Notes under the pieces: generated by a model
What the model was told of the DNA's origin: nothing
Database searches by the model: none
What the model saw: the letters and a program-made list of their open reading frames with translations, nothing else
From: an uncultured Clostridium sp.
Lineage (GTDB): Bacteria; Bacillota; Clostridia; TANB77; CAG-508
Assembly: GCA_947646915.1 (NCBI GenBank)
Contig: CANSII010000010.1
Coordinates: forward strand, 1-52,617
Reading direction: 5' to 3'
DNA length: 52,617 bases
In this document: in pieces, positions 28,556 to 37,062 of the stretch
Layout of the letters: every line of letters begins with the position of its first letter
Numbering within the stretch: the first letter of the stretch is position 1
Position numbers and translations under genes: made by a program

Positions 28556-29606
28556 TCAAACTTTTCCTCCGCCAAGTACTATATCTCCAATATAAAATAC
28601 TGCTGATTGACCTGGCGTTATTGCTCTTTGAGGCTCATCAAATACTATATTTATTTTATCTTCTATTTGCTTTATTTTAGCTTTTGCAGATTTTGATGAA
28701 TACCTTGTTTTAACTTCAACATCTATCCAGTCTTTTATTTCATCAACTAATAATAAGTTGATATCTGTTACAGTTACCTCTTTTTTATATAATTCACTTT
28801 TCTCTCCAACAATTACTTCATTCTTAGATGAATTAAATCCTATAACAAATAGTGGTACTTTATATGAAATTCCAAGTCCTTTACGTTGTCCTATTGTGTA
28901 ATTATATAGTCCTGTATGTTTTCCTAGAACTTCTCCTTTGGAATTTACTATATTTCCTTTTTTTGGTTTTATCTCTGAATTTTGTTCTAAAAATTTTTTA
29001 TAATTTCCATCAGGTATAAAACATATATCTTCACTATCAGGTTTATTTGCGATTTTCAATTTATTCTCTCTTGCTATATTTCTTATCTCATCTTTATTTT
29101 TAAAATTTGATAATGGAAATATTACATGTTCTATTAATTCTTTAGGTATACACCATAAAACATAACTTTGATCTTTTTTTTCATTATTTGATTTTTTCAA
29201 TACCCATCTTTTATATTTTTCACTATATTCCGTTTTTGCATAATGTCCTGTTGCTATGTAATTACATCCTAATTCTTTAGCTTTTTCCCACATAATTCCA
29301 AATTTCAGATATTTATTACATTCTATACATGGATTTGGCGTTTTACAATTTGAATAACATTTTATAAAGTCATTTATTACATTTTTCTTAAATTCTTCTT
29401 TGTAATTATATGTAAAGTGTGGTATTCCTATTGAATTACATACTTTTTTGGCGTCTATATATGTTTCAATATTACAACAACTGCTTCCTGTAAATAATTC
29501 TAATGTTGCACCTATTGGTTCATATCCTTGTTGTTTTAGCAAAAGTGCTGATACTGAACTATCTACTCCTCCACTCATTCCGAATTAATACTTTTTTATT
29601 TTCCAT
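28556..29606 (-). CDS. mnmA: tRNA 2-thiouridylase MnmA, +1 shift at CGG
   Basis: MnmA thiolates U34 of Glu, Gln and Lys tRNAs using sulfur from a cysteine desulfurase. The start is ATG 29606 after AAAAGAGATA. The zero frame reads only MENKKVLI then CGG and stops after 15 codons. Skipping the C (29582) gives MENKKVLIGMSGGVDSS, the PP-loop of the family, and 349 residues in all. Catalytic cysteines are in NPCIECNKYLKFG (about residue 98) and SEDICFIPDG (about 195). It lies below sufU, the likely sulfur route, and above tcdA. Confidence 0.93.
29579..29582 (-). other. putative +1 recoding site (CGGA read as Gly) in mnmA
   Basis: ATT CGG AAT GAG in the zero frame. Skipping C gives ATT GGA ATG AGT GGA (I-G-M-S-G), the start of the PP-loop. 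It is only eight codons from the start. Confidence 0.78.
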
Positions 29607-29722
29607 TTTTTATCTCTTTTCTTTTTTCTAAATAATATAACAATATATTTTTACTAACAACCATAACTTAAAAGATTATTTAAAGTTGAATAAAATTTTT
29701 TATATTTTGCAATAAAAAGTTT

Positions 29723-30157
29723 TTAGTGTTTTTTATTTAGCATATCTTCTAAAGTATGCCAAGCTAATAATGCACATTTAACGCGTGCTGGCATATTTGA
29801 TACATTTTTAAATGCAATTGCATCTTCTAATTTTTTAAGTTGTTCTTCATCATTACTTTCTCTTTTTATCATTTCAATAAATATTTTTATAATTTCTTTC
29901 GCTTCTTCTATAGTTTTTCCTTTTAATGTGTCTATCATTATAGATGTTGATGCTTGTGAGATTGCACATCCATGTCCATTAAATGCGATTTCTTCAATAA
30001 TATTTCCTTTTAATTTCATTTCTAATGTTATTTCATCTCCACAATTTGGATTGTGACCTATTTCACTATAATCTGGATTGTCTAATTTTTTTTTATTATA
30101 TGAATTCATGCTGTGTTCCATTATAAGTTCATTATATACTTCTGTTAAATCTTCCAT
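29723..30157 (-). CDS. sufU: SufU-type Fe-S assembly / sulfur-transfer protein
   Basis: A 144-residue zinc-dependent sulfur acceptor of SufS. The ligand cysteines are in NPNCGDE (about residue 40), GHGCAISQAS (about 65) and VKCALLAW (about 128). SufU-type spacing between the second and third Cys distinguishes it from IscU. The gene is 18 bp below sufS, and its ATG has AAGAAGG in front. Confidence 0.93.
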   Translation of the reverse strand: MEDLTEVYNELIMEHSMNSYNKKKLDNPDYSEIGHNPNCGDEITLEMKLKGNIIEEIAFNGHGCAISQASTSIMIDTLKGKTIEEAKEIIKIFIEMIKRESNDEEQLKKLEDAIAFKNVSNMPARVKCALLAWHTLEDMLNKKH

Positions 30158-30175
30158 GCTTTTACCTTCTTTTAA

Positions 30176-31394
30176 TTAAATATATTTTTTAAACATATTA
30201 TAAGCTTTATTTAAAGCTACAATCAACTTATTAACATCTTCCTTTGTATTATAAAAACAAAAACTTGCTCTACAAGTAGAATCGATTTCAAGAAATCTCA
30301 TAAGAGGCTGGGCACAATGATTTCCTGAACGTATGCACACACCTTGTGAATCTAAAATACTTGCCACATCATGTGGGTGTACTCCAATAATATTAAAAGA
30401 AATCACCCCTGAATGATTTTCTTCATTTGGTGTTAAATACAATTTTATGAAATCTAATTTTGATAATTCTTGTCTTGCATATAATATTACTTCTTTTTCC
30501 ATATCCTGTATTTTATTATACCCAATATTTTCAAAATAATCAATTGCAGCACCTAAACCTACAACTCCTTCTACATTTTGAGTTCCTGCCTCAAATTTAT
30601 TTGGAAGTGGTGCAAAAGTTGTTTCCTGCTCATATACATATTCAATCATATCTCCACCCATCAAAAATGGGGTCATAGAATTTAATATATTTCTTTTTCC
30701 ATACAAAACTCCTATTCCCAAAGGTGCTAACATTTTATGTCCTGAAAATACTATAAAGTCTGCATCTAATTCTTGTACATCTATTTTCATATGAGCTATA
30801 CTTTGTGAGCAATCAACAATTACAATTGCTCCATTTTTATGTGCATATTTTATTATTTTTTTTATATTATTTATTGTTCCGAGTTACATTTGAAATATGT
30901 GTAATTCCTACAATTTTGGTCTTATTAGTAATTTTACTTTCAATTTCCTCATTAGGTATCTCATATCCATCATTTATATACATATAATTTAATCTACTTT
31001 CTGTTGTTTTCGTTACTTTTTGCCAAGGTACCAAATTTGAATGATGTTCCATTATTGAAATTACAACTTCATCATCTTTTTTTAAATTGTTTAAACCATA
31101 TGAATATGCAACTAAATTTAAAGCTTCTGTTGCATTTTTTGTAAATATTACTTCTTCTTTGTGTTTTGCATTTATAAATTTAGCTATTTTTGCTCTTGTA
31201 TTCTCATATACCTCAGTTGCTTCAACACTTAATGAATATGCTCCTCTATGTGGATTTGAATTGTATTTTTCATAAAATTCTTTTACTGTGTTTATTACTT
31301 GTATTGGTTTTTGCGTCGTTGCTCCACTATCTAAGTATGTTATTGGGCTATTTATTAAAAGTGGAAAGTCTTTTTTTATTTCTTCTATATTCAT
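30176..31394 (-). CDS. sufS: cysteine desulfurase SufS, +1 shift at CGG
   Basis: A PLP enzyme that strips sulfur from cysteine for Fe-S clusters and tRNA thiolation. The zero frame stops after HISNVT-R-NNK at residue 175. Skipping the C of CGG (30881) gives HISNVTGTINNIKK and joins the two halves into 405 residues, the usual size. The PLP lysine is in SGHKMLAP (about residue 225), the catalytic Cys in RSGNHCAQP (about 360), and the PLP contacts in MEHHSN (about 123). Its leader holds a short GGGACGTTTC repeat. The order sufC-B-D-S-U is typical of Firmicutes. Confidence 0.94.
30878..30881 (-). other. putative +1 recoding site (CGGA read as Gly) in sufS
   Basis: ACT CGG AAC AAT AAA TAA in the zero frame. 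Skipping C gives ACT GGA ACA ATA AAT (T-G-T-I-N), the conserved SNVxGT segment. Confidence 0.8.
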
Positions 31395-31412
31395 AATTCC
31401 TCCATTTTGTGC

Positions 31413-31440
31413 AATGTCCTGTCCAAATGGGACGTTTCTT
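31413..31440. repeat. short GGGACGTTTC leader repeat (sufS)
   Basis: GTCCAAATGGGACGTTTC preceded by GCAATGTCC on the plus strand. The same wording occurs before valS and uvrA. Confidence 0.6.
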
Positions 31441-31478
31441 TTTGCTTCTCTTTGTTTATAGTTTGCTAATTTTAATGT

Positions 31479-32528
31479 TTACAATCGATTATCAATTTCA
31501 TTTAATATTTGTTCTTTTAATTCTTCATTTTTAATATTTTCTAAAATTTTGTTAAATTTAGCTTTAACCATCAGTTTCATAGCCTCTTTTAATTCAAAAC
31601 CTCTACTCATAATATAAAATAATTCTTTTTCTCCAATTTTGCCAGCAGAACTACTATGATTTCCCTCAACTTCTTCCTCTGAACATAAAAGCATTGGTAA
31701 TGCTAATGATTTAGCATTATCAGATAAAAGCATACAAGATTCATTTTCATTTCCAGTTGATTTTTTACATCCTTTTTTAAAATCTATTGTTCCTTTAAAA
31801 TGTTTTTTTGAGGTATCTTTTAAAGCTCCTTGAACTTCTATGTTTATGTTTGATTTTTCTCCTCTTAGTTCTGCAATATAGTTTAAATCAAAAACTTGCT
31901 TTTCTTTTCCTAAATAAATTGTATTAATAGAATTATTTGATTTTTCCCCTGACAAATTTGAATAGTAATTTGTAATGCTATTTTTTCCTCCAAAATCTAT
32001 AATTGTAAAATTAACTTTTGCATTTTCTTCACAAATATTTTGAATAGCAATAAAATTATTAGATTTCGTATTCATCATATTAACAATTATAATATCTATT
32101 TTTGAACCTTTTTTAGAATTTACTCTTAATATTCCATTATGATAAGCTTGCACATTTTCATCACTTAAATACTTTATTATAACTGTTGATTTTGAATTCT
32201 CATTTGCTATAATTTCAATATCTTCTACTAAGTTTATATTCTCACTATCAAATTTAAACTCTACTTGATTTTCTTTATTTTCTTCGTTATCTATTGTTAA
32301 TTTTAACTTCTGATTTGCTTGTGTTTTTACTTGATTTGTAATTATTGGGCCTAATCCATAAACTAAATCTATATTATTAGTATTATCTACTTTTTGAATT
32401 TTGTTTCCTGTTATTTTTACATTATTAAATACTTCTATATTTTTTTGAATATTTTCATTTTCTATCTCAATATTGTTTATTTTAAAATTTTTTGAAGTTC
32501 TAATTGGTGATTCGTTTAATTTCAACAT
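31479..32528 (-). CDS. sufD: Fe-S scaffold subunit SufD
   Basis: A 349-residue beta-helix partner of SufB in the SufBC2D scaffold. It has the conserved C-terminal signature HSSSAGKIGEKELFYIMSRG (near residue 290), where the His corresponds to a cluster-assembly residue in E. coli SufD, followed by helices. The N-terminal region is diverged. It lies between sufB and sufS in the operon. The start ATG has GGAGGCAAAATAT in front. Confidence 0.9.
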   Translation of the reverse strand: MLKLNESPIRTSKNFKINNIEIENENIQKNIEVFNNVKITGNKIQKVDNTNNIDLVYGLGPIITNQVKTQANQKLKLTIDNEENKENQVEFKFDSENINLVEDIEIIANENSKSTVIIKYLSDENVQAYHNGILRVNSKKGSKIDIIIVNMMNTKSNNFIAIQNICEENAKVNFTIIDFGGKNSITNYYSNLSGEKSNNSINTIYLGKEKQVFDLNYIAELRGEKSNINIEVQGALKDTSKKHFKGTIDFKKGCKKSTGNENESCMLLSDNAKSLALPMLLCSEEEVEGNHSSSAGKIGEKELFYIMSRGFELKEAMKLMVKAKFNKILENIKNEELKEQILNEIDNRL

Positions 32529-32544
32529 TTATATTTTGCCTCCT

Positions 32545-32605
32545 CTGCTTCAAACCATTGGGGCAGTTTTTTTGGTTTTTCAACCAATTTAAGAACGTCC
32601 CTGAT
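32545..32605. repeat. inverted repeat in the sufB-sufD gap
   Basis: AACCATTGGGGCAGTTTTTT ... GGTTTTTCAACCAATTTAAG and GAACGTCCC. This resembles the short GGGACGTT-type repeats at the sufS, sufC, valS and uvrA leaders, although diverged. Confidence 0.4.
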
Positions 32606-32615
32606 GTTTGAAAAT

Positions 32616-34016
32616 TTATCCAATTGCTCCATCTAGCTCTAAATTAATTAAATTGTTCATCTCAACCGCATATTCTACTGGCAATTCTTTAGCAATAGGA
32701 TTTGCAAAACCTCTTACTATCATAGCTTTAGCATCTTCTTCTGAAAGTCCTCTACTCATTAAATAAAAAATAGTTTTGTCACTTATTTTTCCGATTTTTG
32801 CCTCATGCGAAAATTCTACTTCATCTGTTCTTATATCATTTGTTGGTATTGTGTCAGATATTGATAAATCATCTAACATAAGTGATTCACATGATACTGA
32901 TGATTTTGAATTTTTAGCATTTTCGTTAATTCTTACTAAGCTTCTATATGTACATTTGCCACCATTTTTTGATATTGATTTTGCATTGACTACACTTGAT
33001 GTATTTGTGCTATTATGCACAACTTTAAATCCATTATCTAAATTTTGCCCTCCTCCTGCAAATGAGATTCCTGTGTATTCTGTTTTTGCTCCTTCTCCAT
33101 TTAATATGCTCATTGGGTATAACATTGATATTTTTGATCCAAATGATCCTGATACCCATTCCATTTTTGCATTTTTTCCTACTATTGCTTTTTTTGTATT
33201 TAGATTTAACATATTTTTAGACCAATTTTCTATTGTCGAATATCTTAAATACGCATTATCTTTTACATATAATTCAACACATCCTGCGTGTAAATTAATT
33301 TTATTGTATTTTGGTGCAGAACATCCTTCTATAAAATGTAAGCTAGCTCCTTCATCTACTATTATTAATGTATGTTCAAATTGTCCAGATTCAGGCGAAT
33401 TTAGTCTAAAATATGATTGTAATGGAATATCTACTTTTACACCTTTTGGTACATATACAAAAGAACCTCCTGACCAAACTGCTCCATGTAATGCTACAAA
33501 TTTATGGTCATTTACAGGTACACATTTCATAAAATGCTCTTTTACTAATTCAGGATATTCTCTTACTGCTGTTTCCATATCTGTGTATATTACTCCTTGT
33601 TTTATTAGCTCTTCTTTCATACTGTGATATACAACTTCTGAATCATATTGTGCTCCAACTCCTGCTAATGATGTTTTTTCTGCTTTTGGTATTCCTAATT
33701 TATCAAATGTGCTTTTTATTTCTTCTGGTACATCTTCCCATGAATTTGAAAGTCCTGTTTTCGGTCTAACATATGTTGCTATTTCTTCCATGTTTAGTTC
33801 TGATAAATTCGGTCCCCATGTTGGTAGTTCTAGTTTATTATATACTTCTAATGCTTTTAACCTAAATTCTTTCATCCAGTTTGGATCTTTTTTTTGTTTA
33901 GATATTTCTTTTATTATTTCAGGCGTTAAGCCTTTTTTTATTTTGAATTCATATTCGTCTTTGTTTTTTATGTTGTATATGTTTCTGTTTATTTCATCTA
34001 TATTTGTTTTATTCAT
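32616..34016 (-). CDS. sufB: Fe-S scaffold subunit SufB
   Basis: A 466-residue scaffold that assembles the nascent cluster. The beta-helix region has the conserved FKVVHNSTNTSSVVNAKS (about 325-342) and the C-terminal HEAKIGKISDKTIFYLMSRG (about 405-424), and the Cys in SSVSCESLMLDD (about 372) is likely the assembly cysteine. The GFANPIAKELP motif is near the end. It follows sufC by 2 bp, so the two are translationally coupled. Confidence 0.96.
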   Translation of the reverse strand: MNKTNIDEINRNIYNIKNKDEYEFKIKKGLTPEIIKEISKQKKDPNWMKEFRLKALEVYNKLELPTWGPNLSELNMEEIATYVRPKTGLSNSWEDVPEEIKSTFDKLGIPKAEKTSLAGVGAQYDSEVVYHSMKEELIKQGVIYTDMETAVREYPELVKEHFMKCVPVNDHKFVALHGAVWSGGSFVYVPKGVKVDIPLQSYFRLNSPESGQFEHTLIIVDEGASLHFIEGCSAPKYNKINLHAGCVELYVKDNAYLRYSTIENWSKNMLNLNTKKAIVGKNAKMEWVSGSFGSKISMLYPMSILNGEGAKTEYTGISFAGGGQNLDNGFKVVHNSTNTSSVVNAKSISKNGGKCTYRSLVRINENAKNSKSSVSCESLMLDDLSISDTIPTNDIRTDEVEFSHEAKIGKISDKTIFYLMSRGLSEEDAKAMIVRGFANPIAKELPVEYAVEMNNLINLELDGAIG

Positions 34017-34018
34017 TT

Positions 34019-34756
34019 TTATTTATACTGTCCATACCCTTTCTCTTCAATTTCTTTAGCAAGTTCTTGAGTTCCTGTCTTAACAATCTTACCATTAACT
34101 AAAACATGAACATAATCAACTTCTAGGCTATGCAAAATCTTAGTATTATGTGTAATAATAAGAACTGCATTATTTTCATTTTTAAACATCTGTATACCTT
34201 TAGAAACTGTTTTAATAGCATCTATATCAAGTCCTGAATCTGTTTCATCTAATATTGCAAGTTTTGGATTTAGAATAAGCATTTGAAGTATCTCATTTTT
34301 CTTCTTTTCTCCACCCGAAAATCCAACATTTAAACTTCTTTCCATGTTTTTAGAATTCATATTTAATTCTTCCATGTATTTTTTTAGCTCATCTTTAAAT
34401 TCAAATATTTTAACTGGTTTTCCTGTAACTTTGTTTTTAGCATATTTTAAAAAGTTTGTGACAGATACCCCTGGTATTTCTTCAGGTAACTGAAATGACA
34501 TAAATATTCCTTTTCTTGCAATTTCATCTGTTTTTATATTTGTTATATCTTGTTCTTCAAATATTATGTTTCCTTTTGTTTTTTTATATAGTGGGTTATT
34601 TAATATCGCATTTGCTGTTGTTGTTTTTCCAGACCCATTTGGTCCCATTATCACATGAATTTCTCCTTTTTTTATTTTTATATTTAGTCCTTTTAATATT
34701 TCTTTTTCATCTGCTTTTACATATAAATCTTTTATTTCTAATAAATCTTTAGTCAT
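34019..34756 (-). CDS. sufC: Suf ATPase SufC
   Basis: The ABC-type ATPase of SufBC2D, 245 residues. It has Walker A GPNGSGKTT (about 33-41), the signature FSGGEKKKNEIL (about 141), Walker B LAILDETDSGLD (about 160) and the switch His in ITHNT (about 200). The start is ATG 34756 (MTKDLLEIKDLYV), which has TGGAGGTTATA in front; a longer frame to 34789 reads leader repeats. It is the first suf gene after the regulator. Confidence 0.95.
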   Translation of the reverse strand: MTKDLLEIKDLYVKADEKEILKGLNIKIKKGEIHVIMGPNGSGKTTTANAILNNPLYKKTKGNIIFEEQDITNIKTDEIARKGIFMSFQLPEEIPGVSVTNFLKYAKNKVTGKPVKIFEFKDELKKYMEELNMNSKNMERSLNVGFSGGEKKKNEILQMLILNPKLAILDETDSGLDIDAIKTVSKGIQMFKNENNAVLIITHNTKILHSLEVDYVHVLVNGKIVKTGTQELAKEIEEKGYGQYK

Positions 34757-34767
34757 TATAACCTCCA

Positions 34768-34845
34768 TTTGTGACAAATGGTGCATCACTTTTTGTCACA
34801 CTATTATTCTATTTTATACTGTGCTAAAAAGGAACACCGCCTTTG
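34768..34845. repeat. TTTGTGACAAA / TTTGTCACA leader repeats before sufC
   Basis: TTTGTGACAAATGG, CTTTTTGTCACA and CCGCCTTTGTCACAA are copies of one short motif in both orientations within 80 bp, lying in the regulator-sufC gap. Confidence 0.55.
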
Positions 34846-34851
34846 TCACAA

Positions 34852-35292
34852 TTATATTTTTCGTTTTATACATTTTCTACATTTTTCTTGATTAATATCA
34901 TAATTACAATTTAAGTTACTTAATCCTAATACTTTATGTACATATTTTGCTAGTTTATTTATTGTTTCATCTGTTATTGTCATTTTTATTTTTTCTGCTT
35001 CCTTTTCTGCTTTTTCTTCTTCTAAATTTAAAACGTCTTTTAAAAATATGTATACTATGTCATATGCTTCTATAATTTTTTTTGCTAAGTTTTCTCCTCT
35101 TTCTGTTAGTTCTATTGTCCCATATGTTTCATAATTTAACATTCCTTCTTCTTTTAAATTGTTTATTGCTTTGTTTACACTTGGTTTTGTGCAGTTCATT
35201 TTATTTGCAATATCTGTTACTCTTATGTTTCCATTTTGCTTTTTTATTATATATATTGTTTTTAAATATTCTTCTGTCGATTTTGTTATCAT
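34852..35292 (-). CDS. DtxR/MntR-type metal-dependent repressor, head of suf operon
   Basis: A 146-residue regulator. The N-terminal winged helix-turn-helix has the DtxR-type start SxxEYLKTIYII and helices IRVTDIANKMNCTKPSVNKAINNLKEEG with the wing TYGTIELTERG (about residues 5-70; the motifs are given in pieces). A dimerisation helix follows. The end differs from MntR: a Cys-rich tail CNYDINQEKCRKC (about 130-142) may sense iron or Fe-S clusters instead. It is first in the suf operon, with a strong promoter and a dyad that resembles DtxR operators at the start point. Autoregulation by Fe-S or metal status is therefore inferred. Confidence 0.85.
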   Translation of the reverse strand: MITKSTEEYLKTIYIIKKQNGNIRVTDIANKMNCTKPSVNKAINNLKEEGMLNYETYGTIELTERGENLAKKIIEAYDIVYIFLKDVLNLEEEKAEKEAEKIKMTITDETINKLAKYVHKVLGLSNLNCNYDINQEKCRKCIKRKI

Positions 35293-35307
35293 GCTTATCT
35301 CTCCTTT

Positions 35308-35325
35308 TGTTAGCTTTGGCTAACA
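35308..35325. promoter_or_regulatory. operator dyad of the suf regulator
   Basis: TGTTAGCCAAAGCTAACA (minus strand) is a perfect 7-bp dyad around 4 bases. It shares the TTAGC...GCTAA form of DtxR-family operators. It overlaps the last base of the -10 and the start region, so binding would block transcription. Confidence 0.65.
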
Positions 35326-35353
35326 TTATATTATTTTATTTTTTATTTGTCAA
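35325..35353 (-). promoter_or_regulatory. promoter of the suf operon
   Basis: A consensus promoter on the minus strand: TTGACA (35353-35348), 17 bp, TATAAT (35330-35325). MITE copy G starts 14 bp above the -35. Confidence 0.88.
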
Positions 35354-35367
35354 GTTAAACTTAATTT

Positions 35368-35582
35368 TTTAAGTTTCGGTTTTTTATTTTTCAAACTTTA
35401 TTATAGAAAAAAGATATATATTATAAAGCAAGTTTGACAATGAGTCATTATTCACTTTAACCTGTTATAGTGTGTTTCTATACTTTGAATTTTCAGTTTC
35501 TTAAACGCCTTGGAAAACGGAACTGCAAAATATATATCTTTTTTCTATATAATATATTTTCTGCAAAATGCCAAAACTTAAA
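35368..35582 (+). repeat. MITE-like repeat, copy G (full length)
   Basis: A 215-bp element with ends TTTAAGTTTCGG and CCAAAACTTAAA and both inner arms. The flanks (CTTAATTT left, AAACTTAA right) do not form a convincing duplication with these boundaries. The left end faces the suf promoter. Confidence 0.9.
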
Positions 35583-35587
35583 AAACT

Positions 35588-35640
35588 TAAAAAACGAAAA
35601 AAATTAAAGCTTAATAAAACTTTATTTTTTTCGTTTTTTA
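35588..35640. terminator. terminator of the glucoamylase-like gene
   Basis: AAAAAACGAAAAAAAT and ATTTTTTTCGTTTTTT form a long A/T stem with T runs on both strands, just below the gene's stop codon. Confidence 0.75.
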
Positions 35641-35645
35641 TATTA

Positions 35646-36890
35646 TTATATTGTTACTTTTTCAAACTTCTTATCAACTATTCCAAGTTTTTCTATCCCA
35701 TTTTGAATATACTTATTTTTTTTAGAATATTTCCAAATTGTTCCATTTAAGTAATTTTCTATCATCAATAATTCAATTCCCTTATCAATACCTATGTATT
35801 CATTAGCATACCAAGGAGTTTTTTCTAAATTATATCCATCTTTAAATCCATATTTTCCCCATAATTTAGGGAAGTTATTATAATAATATTCCATGGCTTT
35901 AATTGATTCTTTTGGTGTAAATACTATTGAGCCTATTGCTCCACAAGGTGTGATAGTTCCATCATTTTCCATGTCTAAATTTGCATTACAAGGTTTTGCT
36001 CCTAATCCTACTACATATCCAGTTGGTCCAAGACATGGTGTTAATCCCCAAGAATTTTCTCCAAATGTTTTAAATTTTTTCTTATTATCTATGCAATATT
36101 GTCTGTTTGCTTTTGTGGCTTTTATTGAATTTTCAAACCAGTCTGTGCCTAATTCATCTACTTTATTTCTAAAATCTATCCATGCATGCGAAAATTGATA
36201 TGTAAATAATGTTCCACAATATGTATATATTATATCTTTTATGTCTTTATAATCTCCTTTTTCTCTTTTAAATTGATAATACATACTTTTATCTATTGCA
36301 TATGTTGGTGAACTTACTCCTAAAATATATAACATTAGTTGTTCTGCATACATATCCCATCTTTGCCAAAAGCCTTTTTCTGGAGTGTATCCCATATAAA
36401 AATAATTTGTTTCATCATCTCTATACCATTGCCAATTTATTCTTTTATATAATATTTCTGCTTTTTCTTTTACTTCTTTTCCAAAGTATTCTCCTGCTGT
36501 TATAGCTCCATATATAAAGATTGCAGTGTCAATAATAGATATTTCACAGTTCCATTCTCTTTTTCCTGTTTCAATATTTATAAAATGATAATAAAATCCA
36601 TTTTTTCCTTCAACATTATTTATTACTGTGTCTAATGTTTTATTTGCTCTTTCATATGCTTTTTTAAAACTTATCCATTTATGTTCTACACCTGTTATAA
36701 GTGCTGCAAGTCCATATCCAACTGATGCTATACTTGCAACATGATCTGATAGTTTTGTTTTGTCTCTTACTAATCCATATCCTTGACTTTTTTCGTTTAA
36801 ATTAGCTTCTTTTATAAAATAATTATAGCATTTTCTTAGTTCTTTTAATACAAGTTGTTCTCCATAACACTTTTTTAGTTTCATACTCAT
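35646..36890 (-). CDS. glucoamylase-like alpha/alpha-barrel protein (PF10091 type)
   Basis: A 414-residue protein without a signal peptide, so likely cytoplasmic. It shows the pattern of the glycoamylase-like family that includes beta-1,2-glucan hydrolases: SQGYGLVRDKT (about 36-46), ASVGYGLAALITGVE (about 54-68), GFWQRWDMYAEQLMLY (about 175-190), FTYQFSHAWIDFRN (about 228-241), SWGLTPCLGP and the Gly-rich stretch with GTITPCGAIGSIVFTP (about 305-320). Acidic catalytic residues cannot be chosen by eye. It stands alone, upstream of and divergent from dacF. The substrate is unknown. Confidence 0.8.
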   Translation of the reverse strand: MSMKLKKCYGEQLVLKELRKCYNYFIKEANLNEKSQGYGLVRDKTKLSDHVASIASVGYGLAALITGVEHKWISFKKAYERANKTLDTVINNVEGKNGFYYHFINIETGKREWNCEISIIDTAIFIYGAITAGEYFGKEVKEKAEILYKRINWQWYRDDETNYFYMGYTPEKGFWQRWDMYAEQLMLYILGVSSPTYAIDKSMYYQFKREKGDYKDIKDIIYTYCGTLFTYQFSHAWIDFRNKVDELGTDWFENSIKATKANRQYCIDNKKKFKTFGENSWGLTPCLGPTGYVVGLGAKPCNANLDMENDGTITPCGAIGSIVFTPKESIKAMEYYYNNFPKLWGKYGFKDGYNLEKTPWYANEYIGIDKGIELLMIENYLNGTIWKYSKKNKYIQNGIEKLGIVDKKFEKVTI

Positions 36891-37062
36891 ACCCCATTTC
36901 TTTCAAAGTATTTCGCTCTTTTCATTGTCATACTTATTTATGTTCCTTACTCTAATTATACTTTATTTCTAAAATGCTATCAATGGATATTTTTTCTAAC
37001 TTTAATTCTAAAAATAGTTTATTTTCATATATTTTATTAAAACATTTTTAGAGGTGATATAT

